Shown: positions 24,806-34,873, counted from the stretch's first letter. The stretch: DNA of 45,958 nt from Burkholderiales bacterium RIFOXYD12_FULL_59_19 (GCA_001771065.1 MESQ01000077.1:1-45958); one strand, 5' to 3'. A program made the numbers and translations. Notes: generated by a model not told the origin, from the sequence alone.

Positions 24806-27800
24806 CGCGCCTGACGCAGCCAAAGCTGTGCGCGCTGCTCCCCGATGCGCCAGAACTCTTGTGCCGGCTGCTGGAGCGTTCACGCGGCCCGGTACTGCTG
24901 CCCATTCGCGCTGAGATTTTTGGCCCCCAGCGCTTTGCCCAGCATGGTCGCAGTCTGGCGCAAACCCACCGCGCCACGCGTGCCAACACCCTGGTCGGCA
25001 ACTTTTTTCCCCGCCTCAAAGGCAATCTGGTCAACTTGCGCGAAGCACACCAGTACATCGGTGTGCAAGTCAGTTCCGGCTACGACATCAGTCCGGCAGC
25101 CGAATGGCTGCTCGACAATTTCCACCTGATCGAAGCCCAGCTCAACGAGATCAACGCCGGCTTGCCGCGCAGCTACTTCTCCGCCTTGCCCAAGCTGCTC
25201 GATGAGCCGCTGGCCGGGTTGCCGCGCGTTTACGGCGTCGCCTGGGCTTTTGTAGCGCACACCGACGGTGCGTTCGATCAAGCCATGTTGGTGAATTTCC
25301 TGTGCGCCTACCAAGAGGTGCGCGTACTCAACTTAAGCGAGATGTGGGCGCTGCCCACCACCTTGCGTGTGGTGCTGATCGAAAATTTGCGCCGCCTGGC
25401 GGTTCGCATCGCCACCAACAAGGCCGCACGTGAAGTGGCCAACCGCTGCATTGACCAGATCGACGTCCTTCCGCTGAGTACCTTCAAAGCCTTGCTGGAT
25501 TTGCTCAATGCGCGTGGACTGGGTCGCGCTTTCCTGGTGCAAATGGCCCAGCGCCTGCAAGACCTGCATCCCACCGACGCATCGTCTGAACAGGCCCTGC
25601 TTCTGGACTGGATCCATACCGTCTTGCCCGAGCTGGCCGCCATGCAACTCCAGCAAGGCGCTGATCAGGCCGCCGACAACCTCAGCATGAGCAACGCCAT
25701 CACTGCACTGCGCGCCATTGGTGATGCGGACTGGCCCGAGCTCATCGCCCAAAGCAGCCCCTTGATGCTCTTGATGCTGGGCTTGCCGGTATTTGCAGCA
25801 GAAGACGTCACCACCCGCGACCAGACCCTGCACGCGATTGAGCGGCTGGCCAAACGCAGCCACCAGTCTGAAGTAACCGTGGCGCGCAAGTTGCTGGAAT
25901 TGATGGCCACGACCACTGACGCCGCCAGTTCAGCCACGGCGCACTGGCTGCGCGGCACCGGACGGTCAGCACTCTGGACGGCCTTGGGCTTGCCGGCAAG
26001 CCGGGCCATCAACTGGTCCTTCTGGACCACTCGTCTGACCTTGCCAGCCTATCTGGGTGTCTTTTTTTGCAGCGTCATGTCCTTGTTATGGCTGTTGCAG
26101 CGCCACAGCACCGAACATTCCGTCGGCTTGACCTGGCTGGTAATGGCGCTGGCGCTGTTTCCCGCTTCCGAGGCGGTCATTGCCCTCATCCACCGGCTCA
26201 TCAGCGAATCACTGAAACCACGGCACTTGCCGCGGCTGGCGTTTACCAAAGGCATCCCGCCCGAACACGCTGTCATGGTGGTGATTCCCGGCATGCTCAC
26301 CAGCACGGCGTCTGCCCTGGCCTTGGTGAATCGGCTGGAACTGCATTACCTGGCCAACCCGGAGCCTCACGCCCAGTTTGCCCTGCTCACCGACTGGGCT
26401 GACGCCAACACCGTTGACACCGCCACCGACGCAGCTTGCCTTGCGAGCGCCACCCAGGGCATCCGGGGGCTCAATGCTCGTCACCCCAGAACAGCGCTTG
26501 ACACCAACACCGCACCGCGCTTCATCCTGTTGCACCGGGCGCGGCTTTACAGCCCCAGCGAGCAGACTTGGATTGGTTGGGAACGCAAACGCGGCAAGCT
26601 GGAATTGCTCATTGGGGCCCTGGCACAAGGCAGCAGTGGCGTCTTTCTGGACCTGGGCGAAGACTCGCGCATGGCGACCGGCCTGCCTTACATCGTCACC
26701 CTCGACAGCGACACCCAACTGCCGCCCGGCAAGCTGCGCGAATTGGTCGGCGTGGCCGCCCACCCGCACAACCTGCCGCGGCTCGATGACAGCGGCCGCC
26801 AGGTGGTGGCGGGTTATGGCATCCTGCAACCCCGAGTGGCCACACCCCTGCCGGCGGTCAAGGAATTTACCCTTTACCACTGGCTGTTTGCCGGTCAGTG
26901 CGGCATCGATCCCTACAGTGCCGCCAGCTCGGAAATTTACCAGGATGTGTTTGCCGAGGGCACCTTCACTGGCAAGGGCCTGCTCAACGTACAGGCAGTG
27001 CATGCGGTGCTGTCGACGAGGCTGCCCGAGGGCCAGGTGCTCAGCCATGACCTGCTGGAGGGCGCCATCGCGCGCTGCGCCGCGGTGAGCGACATCATGG
27101 TGATTGAAGAAGCCCCCTTCCATGCCGATGTGGCCGCCTCACGGGTGCACCGCTGGACACGTGGCGACTGGCAACTGTTGCCATTCTTGCTGGCCCCCGC
27201 AGGTTACGGCCTGAGCGCCATCAACCGCTGGAAAATGCTGGACAACCTGCGTCGCTCGCTGGTGGCACCCATGTCTTTGGGATTGTTGCTGGTCAGCCTG
27301 GCCGGACTGGTGCTGTCGCCGTGGCTGGCCCTGTGCCTGGTGCTGGCGGCATTTTCTGCCGGGCCCCTGATGGGCGCTCTGGCCGGGCTTGCGCCCAGTC
27401 GCGACGACCGGGCCATGAGCCACTTTTACCGCGCTGCCCTGATCGACCTGGCACGCGCCTTGTGTGGCGGCCTGTGGCTGTTGGCGCAGTTGCTGCAGCA
27501 ATCGCTGCTGGCCCTGGATGCCGTCGGGCGTGCGCTGTACCGCCTGACGTTCAGCCGCCGCCACCTGCTGCAATGGACCACGGCAGAAGTCGCGCAGGCG
27601 CAGGCCAAAACCACGCTGTCAGCCGTGCTGCGGCAACACCGAACCGAACCACTGGTGGCGCTGCTGCTGTGGGCGACCTTGCTGTGGGTCGGCTCGCCCA
27701 CGCCCTGGCTGGCCAGCAGCTTGTGCCTGCTGTGGGCGGCTTCTCCGCTGTGGACCTGGCTGGTCAGCCGAACCACCCCGGTCGAGGCGCAAGCCCAGCT

Positions 27801-30800
27801 CATGAAGCCGGAGCAAGCCTACCTGGCAGGCATTGCACGCGACACCTGGCGCTATTTTGAACGCTGCGTCGGTCCCGACGACCGCCACCTGCCGCCCGAC
27901 AACCTGCAGACCTCGCCTTTTGATATGGTGGCGCACCGCACCTCGCCCACCAACATCGGGCTTTACCTGCTGAGTGTGGTCTGCGCCCGCCAGTTCGGCT
28001 GGATCGGCACACACGAGGTGTTGACCCGACTGGAGGCCACGCTGGCCACACTGCTCACGCTGGAGCGCCATCGGGGCCACTTTCTGAACTGGTACGACAC
28101 CCAAAACGGCCAGCCGCTGTTGCCCAGCTACGTGTCAACCGTGGACAGCGGCAACCTCAGTGGCCACTTGTTGGCCGTCGCCGAGGCTTGCCGCGAGCTG
28201 GCCCTTGACCCCTTTGACGACCGCGCCGCGGTGTGTGCCATCGAAGCCTCCAGACAACGGCTTGCACCCTTGCTGAAAATGCGCGCCACACTGACTTTGC
28301 TGCAACGCGCGGAACTCAGGTGGTTGCTGCAGGACCACCGCGCAACCCTGGTGTCGGCCCGACGGGACCAACAGGAAAACCGGTCCGCCAGCACGGACAC
28401 GCCCAACACCAGCCAGCGCCTGCAAACCTTGGCCAGCACGCTTGAACAACTGGCCTGGCAGCCAGATTTCAGCTTTCTCTACAGTACCCGGCGACACCTG
28501 TTCCACATTGGCTACCGGGTGGCAGAACAACAGCGTGACGCCGGTTTTTATGACTTGTTGGCCTCGGAATCCCGCCTGACCAGCCTGCTGGCCATTGCCA
28601 AGGGCGATGTGCCGGTGCGCCACTGGGGGGCATTGGGCCGGCCTTTTCTTGCGGTCGGCAGCGCTGCCGGGCTGCGTTCATGGACCGGTTCCATGTTCGA
28701 GTACCTGATGCCCGGTGCCGTGCTGAACGAGCCCTATGGCAGTGTGCTGCATGAGGCCAGCCACGCCGCCTTGCGTGAGCACATTGTCTATGCCAAGTCG
28801 CAGGGTGTGCCCTGGGGCATTTCCGAGTCGGCCTATGCGGCCAGCGATGCCACGCTGGCCTACCAGTACGCGCCGCACGGCGTACCCAGGCTGGCGCTAC
28901 GCCGCACGCCGGCGGATGAGCTGGTGATCGCGCCCTACGCCACCGCACTGGCGGCCCAGGTCTCGCCCCACTGCGCCAGCCTGAACTTTAAAACCCTGGA
29001 AGGGCTGCAAGCACGCGGGCGCTATGGTTTTATTGAGGCCCTGGACTACTCGAGCGCCGTACGCACCGGCAGCGATGCCGCGACCCCCGTTGAGACTTTC
29101 ATGGCGCACCACCAGGGCATGAGCATCGTGGCACTGGCCAATGTGCTGCTGCAGGGCTGCGCGCAGCGCTGGGGCATGGCCAATGCCCATGTGCAAGCTG
29201 TGTCATCCCTGCTGCACGAACGGGTGCCGCGTGAGATCCCGGTGTTGCAAGCCCTGCCCCTGGCAACACAAACACCATTGGAACGCCGACGCGTGCCAAG
29301 CATGTTACGGGCCTTGTCGCCAAGCGACAGTGCGATCGAGCCCACCCAGGTGTTGTCGAACGGGCGTTACAGCGTGCTGCTCAGAGCCAACGGCGCTGGC
29401 AGCAGCCGCTGGGGCCAGACCGGCATCAGCCGCTGGCGCGACGATGGGCTGCGCGATACGCATGGCAGCTTTTTTTACCTGCGTTGGGCCGGTCAACCGC
29501 AGGCGTTCTCCACCACCCAGCACCCGGCACCCGACCCCGCCGCCAGCTACCACAGCATGTTTCATGCTGACCGGGTGTGTTTTGACGCCCATTGGTCGGT
29601 CCTGCAGGCCCACACCACGGTGTGGATCAGTCCGGAAGATGACATTGAGTTCAGGCAGGTGGAGCTCAGCAACCTGAGCGATCACACACTCGAAGTTGAG
29701 CTCATGTCGGCTTTTGACGTCACGCTGTCCGACCCGCGCGCCGACGAAGCGCATCCCGCCTTTACCAACCTGTTTGTCACCGCCCAATGGCTGGCCGCGC
29801 ACCAAGCCCTGTGGTTTGAGCGCAAACCCCGCCTGCCCAGTGAGGAGGGTCTGAAAATGGCCCACTTTCTGACCGACACCAACATCCCCCTGACCCGGAT
29901 TCGCATCGCCACTGACCGCCAGCTTTGGCGCGGGCGCAACCAGGGCTCAAGTCAGCTGCTGGCCCAGTGCGAACCGGCGCCCGAACATTCTGATGACCTG
30001 CCCAGCCCATTGGACACCGGCCTGGACCCGGTCTGCGCCATCGCCGTGACGCTGGTTCTCGCGCCGCACAGCAAAGCCCGTCTGAGCTTCGCCACCGCCG
30101 CCTCATTGAGCAGCCCCACCCTGCAGGCCGTGGTCGACAAGTACCGCCAGGGTGCCAACGTGCATCGGGCGTCGCTGATGTCCGCCACCCTGACCAGCAT
30201 CCGCTTGCGGGCATTACGCATCAGCCCCGAGAGCTTTACCGCGATGCAAACGCTCACCTCCATGCTGGTGCATAGCCTGACCCGGGTGCAGGCGCGGCGC
30301 GTGCGCCCGGAGAACAGCAGCAACGCGGTCTGCGACCGTCGGCTGCTCTGGCGCCTGGGCATCTCGGGCGACCGCCCCGTCATTTTGGTTCTGGCCGGCA
30401 TGCCCCAAGGCATGGGCCTGTTGCGAGCCTTGGCGCAGGCACTGAGCCTGTGGTCATGGAGTCGCCTGGCCTGCGACCTGGTGGTGGTCAACACCGAGCT
30501 CGATTCCTACCTGATGCCGCTCCAGCACGAACTGGCTGCCCTGCGCGACCGCCACAACACCGACAGCGGTGCCAACGGGGACCCGTCGAGCACCGGCTTT
30601 TTCCTGATCAGGGCCAATGAACTCAGCCACACCGAGCTGAGCACGCTGCACAGCCTGGCCCGGGTCTTGTTACAAGCCGATGGTCGGCCGCTGGCCTTTC
30701 ATGTGCAGGAGCTCAACCGCCTGCACGAACAGGATCAGTTGGCACGGCAAGAAACATCTACCGCAGTGCTGCTTTTGCCCCGCGGCCAAACCCCGGCCAA

Positions 30801-33297
30801 CACCCCCTCGCAGGGTGAATTTGCCGCCAGCACTGGCGAATTCAGCTTTGACGTCAGTGCCAGTGAGCGACCCGCACGACCTTGGATCAATGTGCTGGCC
30901 AACCCCGGCTTTGGCGCCCATATTTCCGAGGCCGGTGGCGGCTACACCTGGGCCGTCAACAGCCGCCTCAACCAGCTGACCGCCTGGTCCAATGACCCGG
31001 TGGGTGATCCCGTGTCTGAATGGTTTTTGCTACAAGACCGCAGAACCCTGGCGCTTTGGCAACTCACCCCGTCAGCCAGTACCGACACCGGGCTACGCTT
31101 TCACGTGACGCACGGCCAGGGTTACACCACCATCAGCCACCAGCGTGAGGCCATTGACATCAGCCTCACCTGGTGTGTAGACCCTCAAACCCGTGTCAAA
31201 CAGATGACGCTGACGCTGGTGAACCACGGGGCAAAAACCCGTCACCTGCGCGTCATTGGCATGGTGGAATGGCTGATGGGCGCCAACCGCAGCGACCGTG
31301 GCACGGTGCGCACCGCCGTATTTCACCAGTTCCAGCCCACGCAACAACAAAAACTGACGGCCTTGCTGAGCACCCAGCGCGAGGCGATGGCCGGTTTTGG
31401 TGGCGGCACCGCATTTTTTGCCATGACCCATGCCGAAGATGAGCCTGAGGACTGGACCTGCGACCGCCGCGAGTGCTTCGATGCGCGCGGGCGCCTGGTC
31501 ATGCCTGATTATTTTGGTCAAGCCAGCGGTGACGGCCTGGACCCCTGTGCTGCCTTGTCAACCCAACTGAACGTCGCCAGTGGGCAAGAGGTGACACACA
31601 GCTTTTTTCTGGGCTATGCCGACAGCGCCGAGGCTGCCCGCCAGTTGGCCACACTGGCCACCCAGACACCGGCCCCGCAGCGCCTGGAACAGGTACGCCA
31701 GCACTGGCAGGCTTTGCTGGGCAACACCACCGTCAAGACCCCTGACCCACTGTTCGACGCCATGGTCAACCACTGGCTGCTGTACCAAACAGTGGCTTGC
31801 CGACTGTGGGCCAAGGCCGGTTTTTACCAGGCGGGCGGGGCCACCGGTTTTCGCGACCAGTTGCAGGATGCCATGGCCCTGACCTGGGTGGCACCCGGCA
31901 TGTTGCGGGCACAAATCGTGTTGTGCGCTTCGCGCCAGTTTGTTCCCGGCGATGTCCAGCATTGGTGGCACGCGCCGCTGGGCAATGGCGTTCGCACCCA
32001 TTTCTCTGACGACCTGCTGTGGCTGGCGCACGCCTGTATGCACTACCTGCGCGCCACCGGCGACACCACCTTGCTCGATGAACAGGTGGCGTTTCTGGAA
32101 GGCCCCGAGATTGCAGCCGGGGCCGAGGATGCCTACTACACCCCCACCGTCAGCGTGCAACAGGCGTCGGTCTTTGACCATGCAGCCAGGGCCATCGACC
32201 GCAGCCTGCAAGTGGGCATCCATGGCCTGCCGCTGATGGGCAGCGGCGACTGGAACGACGGCATGAACCGGGTCGGCATCGAAGGCCGGGGCGAATCGGT
32301 CTGGTTGGGCTGGTTTTTATGTCGCCTGGTGGCTGACTTTGCGCCCTTGGCCTACCAGCGCGGTGAACACGAACGGGCGCAGCGTTGGCAAAACGCCGCC
32401 ACTGGCTGGCAGGCCGCCTTGAACGGCCCGGCCTGGGACGGCCAATGGTTCAAACGCGCCTATTTTGACGACGGCGAAACGCTGGGTTCGCAGCACAACC
32501 CGGAGGCACAAATTGACCTGATTGCGCAAGCCTGGTCGGTGTTGTCCCATGGCACACCACTGGCGCGACAGGAGCTGGCGATGGCCGCCGTGGAGGCCCA
32601 TCTGGTCGACGCTGATGCGGGCTTGATCAAACTGCTGGACCCGCCCCTGGTCCATGCCGTGCCCAGCGCTGGCTACATCCAGGCCTACCCGCCGGGCATC
32701 CGCGAAAACGGCGGCCAGTACTCCCATGCGGGCGTTTGGGCCCTGATGGCGCAAGCTGAATTGGCCAAACAAACTGCCAGCGCGGGTGTGGCGGGCACAC
32801 CAGGCGCAGCCGTTAACACTGGTAATGCTGGCGACAGGATCTACCGCTACTTCACTTACCTGAGCCCGGCGCACCGCGCCAGCCACCCCACCCGGGGTCC
32901 GGCCTATGGCATTGAGCCCTATGTCATGGCCGGCGACATCTACAGCCAGCCGCCTTATGTGGGACGTGGCGGCTGGAGCTGGTACACGGGCGCTGCCGCC
33001 TGGCTGCACCGCGCCGCCATCGAGTCGGTGTTTGGCTTGCGTCAGCGTTCCCAAAGCCTCAGCTTCACACCCTGCCTGCCCTCGCACTGGAGCCAAGCCG
33101 AATTGACGCTGGTCCGTGAGCAGTGCAGCATGCGCTTCATCATGATCCGCGCCAGCACCGCGGACGCGCTGCAAGCCGTCGCTGTACCGGGCGCGCACTT
33201 GCTGCAAGTCGGCGAAAACCTGCACTGGTTCAACTTGACCGGGTCCAGTTGTTTTGTGATTCCCCTGCCACCAGATACAAGGCCACCGACGCCTTAG
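24793..33297 (+). CDS. ndvB: Cyclic beta-1,2-glucan synthase (NdvB/Cgs type)
   Basis: A 2834-residue inner-membrane enzyme that uses UDP-glucose to make periplasmic cyclic beta-1,2-glucan, an osmotic and host-interaction glucan. The length equals that of the Rhizobium/Brucella enzymes (about 2,800-2,870). The first third is the GT84 synthase with membrane helices near 420-470, 820-870 and 945-995, an acidic DSDTQLPPG (638-646), HDLLEG (752-757) and TRGDWQLLPF. The central part (about 1040-1500, LPPDNLQTSPFDMVAHRTSP, STVDSGNLSGHLLA) is the cyclisation/glycosidase-like region. The last third is a GH94 phosphorylase-like domain with SGDWNDGMNRVG (about 2482-2493), which sets chain length. The TTG start at 24793 lies inside the preceding gene; TTG 24802 is an alternative. 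It overlaps the opposing hydrolase gene by four bases. Confidence 0.93.
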   Translation: MDTLTRLTQPKLCALLPDAPELLCRLLERSRGPVLLPIRAEIFGPQRFAQHGRSLAQTHRATRANTLVGNFFPRLKGNLVNLREAHQYIGVQVSSGYDISPAAEWLLDNFHLIEAQLNEINAGLPRSYFSALPKLLDEPLAGLPRVYGVAWAFVAHTDGAFDQAMLVNFLCAYQEVRVLNLSEMWALPTTLRVVLIENLRRLAVRIATNKAAREVANRCIDQIDVLPLSTFKALLDLLNARGLGRAFLVQMAQRLQDLHPTDASSEQALLLDWIHTVLPELAAMQLQQGADQAADNLSMSNAITALRAIGDADWPELIAQSSPLMLLMLGLPVFAAEDVTTRDQTLHAIERLAKRSHQSEVTVARKLLELMATTTDAASSATAHWLRGTGRSALWTALGLPASRAINWSFWTTRLTLPAYLGVFFCSVMSLLWLLQRHSTEHSVGLTWLVMALALFPASEAVIALIHRLISESLKPRHLPRLAFTKGIPPEHAVMVVIPGMLTSTASALALVNRLELHYLANPEPHAQFALLTDWADANTVDTATDAACLASATQGIRGLNARHPRTALDTNTAPRFILLHRARLYSPSEQTWIGWERKRGKLELLIGALAQGSSGVFLDLGEDSRMATGLPYIVTLDSDTQLPPGKLRELVGVAAHPHNLPRLDDSGRQVVAGYGILQPRVATPLPAVKEFTLYHWLFAGQCGIDPYSAASSEIYQDVFAEGTFTGKGLLNVQAVHAVLSTRLPEGQVLSHDLLEGAIARCAAVSDIMVIEEAPFHADVAASRVHRWTRGDWQLLPFLLAPAGYGLSAINRWKMLDNLRRSLVAPMSLGLLLVSLAGLVLSPWLALCLVLAAFSAGPLMGALAGLAPSRDDRAMSHFYRAALIDLARALCGGLWLLAQLLQQSLLALDAVGRALYRLTFSRRHLLQWTTAEVAQAQAKTTLSAVLRQHRTEPLVALLLWATLLWVGSPTPWLASSLCLLWAASPLWTWLVSRTTPVEAQAQLMKPEQAYLAGIARDTWRYFERCVGPDDRHLPPDNLQTSPFDMVAHRTSPTNIGLYLLSVVCARQFGWIGTHEVLTRLEATLATLLTLERHRGHFLNWYDTQNGQPLLPSYVSTVDSGNLSGHLLAVAEACRELALDPFDDRAAVCAIEASRQRLAPLLKMRATLTLLQRAELRWLLQDHRATLVSARRDQQENRSASTDTPNTSQRLQTLASTLEQLAWQPDFSFLYSTRRHLFHIGYRVAEQQRDAGFYDLLASESRLTSLLAIAKGDVPVRHWGALGRPFLAVGSAAGLRSWTGSMFEYLMPGAVLNEPYGSVLHEASHAALREHIVYAKSQGVPWGISESAYAASDATLAYQYAPHGVPRLALRRTPADELVIAPYATALAAQVSPHCASLNFKTLEGLQARGRYGFIEALDYSSAVRTGSDAATPVETFMAHHQGMSIVALANVLLQGCAQRWGMANAHVQAVSSLLHERVPREIPVLQALPLATQTPLERRRVPSMLRALSPSDSAIEPTQVLSNGRYSVLLRANGAGSSRWGQTGISRWRDDGLRDTHGSFFYLRWAGQPQAFSTTQHPAPDPAASYHSMFHADRVCFDAHWSVLQAHTTVWISPEDDIEFRQVELSNLSDHTLEVELMSAFDVTLSDPRADEAHPAFTNLFVTAQWLAAHQALWFERKPRLPSEEGLKMAHFLTDTNIPLTRIRIATDRQLWRGRNQGSSQLLAQCEPAPEHSDDLPSPLDTGLDPVCAIAVTLVLAPHSKARLSFATAASLSSPTLQAVVDKYRQGANVHRASLMSATLTSIRLRALRISPESFTAMQTLTSMLVHSLTRVQARRVRPENSSNAVCDRRLLWRLGISGDRPVILVLAGMPQGMGLLRALAQALSLWSWSRLACDLVVVNTELDSYLMPLQHELAALRDRHNTDSGANGDPSSTGFFLIRANELSHTELSTLHSLARVLLQADGRPLAFHVQELNRLHEQDQLARQETSTAVLLLPRGQTPANTPSQGEFAASTGEFSFDVSASERPARPWINVLANPGFGAHISEAGGGYTWAVNSRLNQLTAWSNDPVGDPVSEWFLLQDRRTLALWQLTPSASTDTGLRFHVTHGQGYTTISHQREAIDISLTWCVDPQTRVKQMTLTLVNHGAKTRHLRVIGMVEWLMGANRSDRGTVRTAVFHQFQPTQQQKLTALLSTQREAMAGFGGGTAFFAMTHAEDEPEDWTCDRRECFDARGRLVMPDYFGQASGDGLDPCAALSTQLNVASGQEVTHSFFLGYADSAEAARQLATLATQTPAPQRLEQVRQHWQALLGNTTVKTPDPLFDAMVNHWLLYQTVACRLWAKAGFYQAGGATGFRDQLQDAMALTWVAPGMLRAQIVLCASRQFVPGDVQHWWHAPLGNGVRTHFSDDLLWLAHACMHYLRATGDTTLLDEQVAFLEGPEIAAGAEDAYYTPTVSVQQASVFDHAARAIDRSLQVGIHGLPLMGSGDWNDGMNRVGIEGRGESVWLGWFLCRLVADFAPLAYQRGEHERAQRWQNAATGWQAALNGPAWDGQWFKRAYFDDGETLGSQHNPEAQIDLIAQAWSVLSHGTPLARQELAMAAVEAHLVDADAGLIKLLDPPLVHAVPSAGYIQAYPPGIRENGGQYSHAGVWALMAQAELAKQTASAGVAGTPGAAVNTGNAGDRIYRYFTYLSPAHRASHPTRGPAYGIEPYVMAGDIYSQPPYVGRGGWSWYTGAAAWLHRAAIESVFGLRQRSQSLSFTPCLPSHWSQAELTLVREQCSMRFIMIRASTADALQAVAVPGAHLLQVGENLHWFNLTGSSCFVIPLPPDTRPPTP

Positions 33298-33959
33298 TTT
33301 TTGGTCGCCAGATGGAGACCAAACCAGGCTACCGCCTGACTGGCCACTTGCGCCAGCGTACCATGCTCCTCGAATAAATGGGTGGCACCAGGCACAACGC
33401 TGAGCTTCTTGGTGCATGACAACAAGGCATAGGCAGACTGATTGAGTTTGAGCACATCGGTGTCGCACCCGCCCACCAACAACAAGGTGGGAGCCTGAAC
33501 CTTGACCAGATCATCCTGCCCGGCAAGGTCTGGTCGGCCGCCGCGCGACACCACGGCCCGGACGCCGTCCCCCATGGCGGCGGCAGCCCGCAAGGCCGCT
33601 GCCGCGCCGGTGCTGGCGCCAAAGTAGCCCATCGGGAGCTGGGTCGCCTGCGGATAGCCCCGTGCCCATTGCGTCGTTAACAACAAACGCCAGGTCAAGA
33701 GCTCAATGTCAAAACGCCTCTGGTAGTCATCGTCTTCAACCGGCGTCAGCAGGTTCATCAGCAGCGTCGCCATGCCATTTTCACGCAGCACCCGGGCGAC
33801 AAAATTGTTGCGCGGGCTGTGTCGGCTGCTGCCACTGCCATGGGCAAACAACACCAGGCCCGACGGCTTGGCGGGAAGTTCCAGCATGCCTTCAATCAAG
33901 ACATGGTTCACCGGTATACGTACCAGTTGCGAGCGCTCGGTTGGATGAATCGACTGCAT
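33294..33959 (-). CDS. Dienelactone-hydrolase-like alpha/beta hydrolase
   Basis: A 221-residue soluble alpha/beta hydrolase. It shows the oxyanion region LVLFAHGSGSSRHSPRN, the nucleophile elbow GASTGAAAAL (Ser), an acidic residue in VGGCDTDV and the catalytic His in PGATHLFEEHG. Its size and the HGSGSSRHSPRN segment match a group of small DLH-like hydrolases often found next to phosphoribosyltransferase or stress genes. The substrate is unknown. ATG 33959 has GGAG eight bases upstream and is preferred to the in-frame GTG at 33977. The stop overlaps the glucan synthase stop tail-to-tail. Site E (34068) lies about 109 bp upstream in the divergent region, with a weak -10 (TGTATT, 34043-34038). 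Confidence 0.88.
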   Translation of the reverse strand: MQSIHPTERSQLVRIPVNHVLIEGMLELPAKPSGLVLFAHGSGSSRHSPRNNFVARVLRENGMATLLMNLLTPVEDDDYQRRFDIELLTWRLLLTTQWARGYPQATQLPMGYFGASTGAAAALRAAAAMGDGVRAVVSRGGRPDLAGQDDLVKVQAPTLLLVGGCDTDVLKLNQSAYALLSCTKKLSVVPGATHLFEEHGTLAQVASQAVAWFGLHLATKN

Positions 33960-34067
33960 TAAAGACTCCAGTGACACACCAGCTTAGTCCACCCGTGTGC
34001 TGCTTACCTTGTGAGTTATCAAAACTTGTGCACAAAAAATACACCCGAGCTGCCCACTTTTTCTTAG

Positions 34068-34081
34068 GTGCGCCAGCGCAC
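34068..34081. promoter_or_regulatory. Crp-type site E between the hydrolase and the BON gene
   Basis: GTGCGCCAGCGCAC is a near-perfect palindrome (GTGCG-CCAG-CGCAC) of the GTG-N8-CAC form, with CGACG to its right. On the forward side TTAAAG (34103-34108) is centred 31 bp away, toward the BON-CsbD genes. On the reverse side TGTATT is centred 34 bp away, toward the hydrolase. It may serve both directions. The remaining 213 bp intergenic region shows nothing else clear. Confidence 0.5.
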
Positions 34082-34190
34082 CGACGCAGCAGCGGCCAAC
34101 TTTTAAAGTCCAACCATCGACTGGGACCAGCCCAGCGTTTCGCCCAGAGGTGGTGGGGCTTACACCATCAATACCCCATGGAGATTTATT

Positions 34191-34505
34191 ATGCAAATTC
34201 GAACCGCTCTCGTCGCCGCCATGATGGCCGCCGCCCTGCTCACAACCGCCGGTTGTGCTGTTGGCCGCGGCCAGGAAACTGTTGGCGCTTATGTAGATGA
34301 TGCAGGCATCACCACCCTGATCAAGGCCCGCATGGCTGAAAGCAAGCTGGTCAGCGCCTCGTCCATCAGTGTCGAAACCCTCAATGGCACCGTGATGCTG
34401 TCGGGTTTTGCCAAAAGCCTCACAGAAAAAAGCGCCGCTGAAAACATTGCCCGCGGTGTCAACAACGTGAAGTCCGTCAAAAACGAAATCGCCGTCCGTC
34501 CTTGA
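34191..34505 (+). CDS. Single-BON-domain lipoprotein
   Basis: A 104-residue protein with a lipoprotein signal (AAMMAAALLTTAGC) and one BON domain: YVDDAGITTLIKARMAESKL, then SVETLNGTVMLSGFAKS and ARGVNNVKSVKNEIAV. BON domains bind phospholipid or peptidoglycan-associated surfaces and occur in osmotic-stress proteins such as OsmY and DolP. ATG 34191 follows GGAG (34180-34183). The CsbD gene starts 53 bases downstream on the same strand, so the two form a small stress operon behind site E. A related two-BON lipoprotein is encoded at 42671-43252. Confidence 0.9.
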   Translation: MQIRTALVAAMMAAALLTTAGCAVGRGQETVGAYVDDAGITTLIKARMAESKLVSASSISVETLNGTVMLSGFAKSLTEKSAAENIARGVNNVKSVKNEIAVRP

Positions 34506-34558
34506 GCCTGATCCAGGCACAAGACTGAACTTTTTCAACACACCGTAAAGGACACACC

Positions 34559-34780
34559 ATGAACTGGGATCAAATTGCCGGGAACTGGAAACAAGTGACC
34601 GGCCACGCCAAAGAACAGTGGGGCAAGCTGACTGACGACGACTTTGATGTCGTCGCTGGTCGCCGCGACCAACTGGCTGGCAAAATTCAGGAACGCTACG
34701 GCGTTGCAAAAGATGAAGCTGAGCGACAAGTCGCTGAATGGGAACGCAAGGCCACCGATGCGTGGTTTCCCAAGAAATAG
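34559..34780 (+). CDS. CsbD-family stress protein
   Basis: A 73-residue hydrophilic protein: MNWDQIAGNWKQVTGHAKEQ, GKLTDDDFDVVAGRRDQLAG, KIQERYGVAKDEAERQVAEW. This is the complete CsbD fold (PF05532), a four-helix bundle strongly induced under general stress in many bacteria, with no assigned biochemical activity. ATG 34559 follows AAAGGA (34547-34552). It is the second gene of the BON-CsbD unit and is followed by a terminator-like hairpin. Confidence 0.94.
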   Translation: MNWDQIAGNWKQVTGHAKEQWGKLTDDDFDVVAGRRDQLAGKIQERYGVAKDEAERQVAEWERKATDAWFPKK

Positions 34781-34823
34781 CGGTGAAATTAACCTGCGCC
34801 TGAGCTTGACCAAAAAGCTTGTC

Positions 34824-34860
34824 GCCCCGGATTCGCCTATCGGATCACGGGGCTTCTTTA
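34824..34860 (+). terminator. Probable rho-independent terminator after the csbD gene
   Basis: GCCCCG (34824-34829) pairs with CGGGGC (34848-34853). An inner partial stem GAT/ATC is possible. TTCTTTA follows directly. Lies 44 bp after the CsbD stop and just before the end of the convergent YXWGXW gene. Confidence 0.6.
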
Positions 34861-34873
34861 TGGCAAAAACTTT

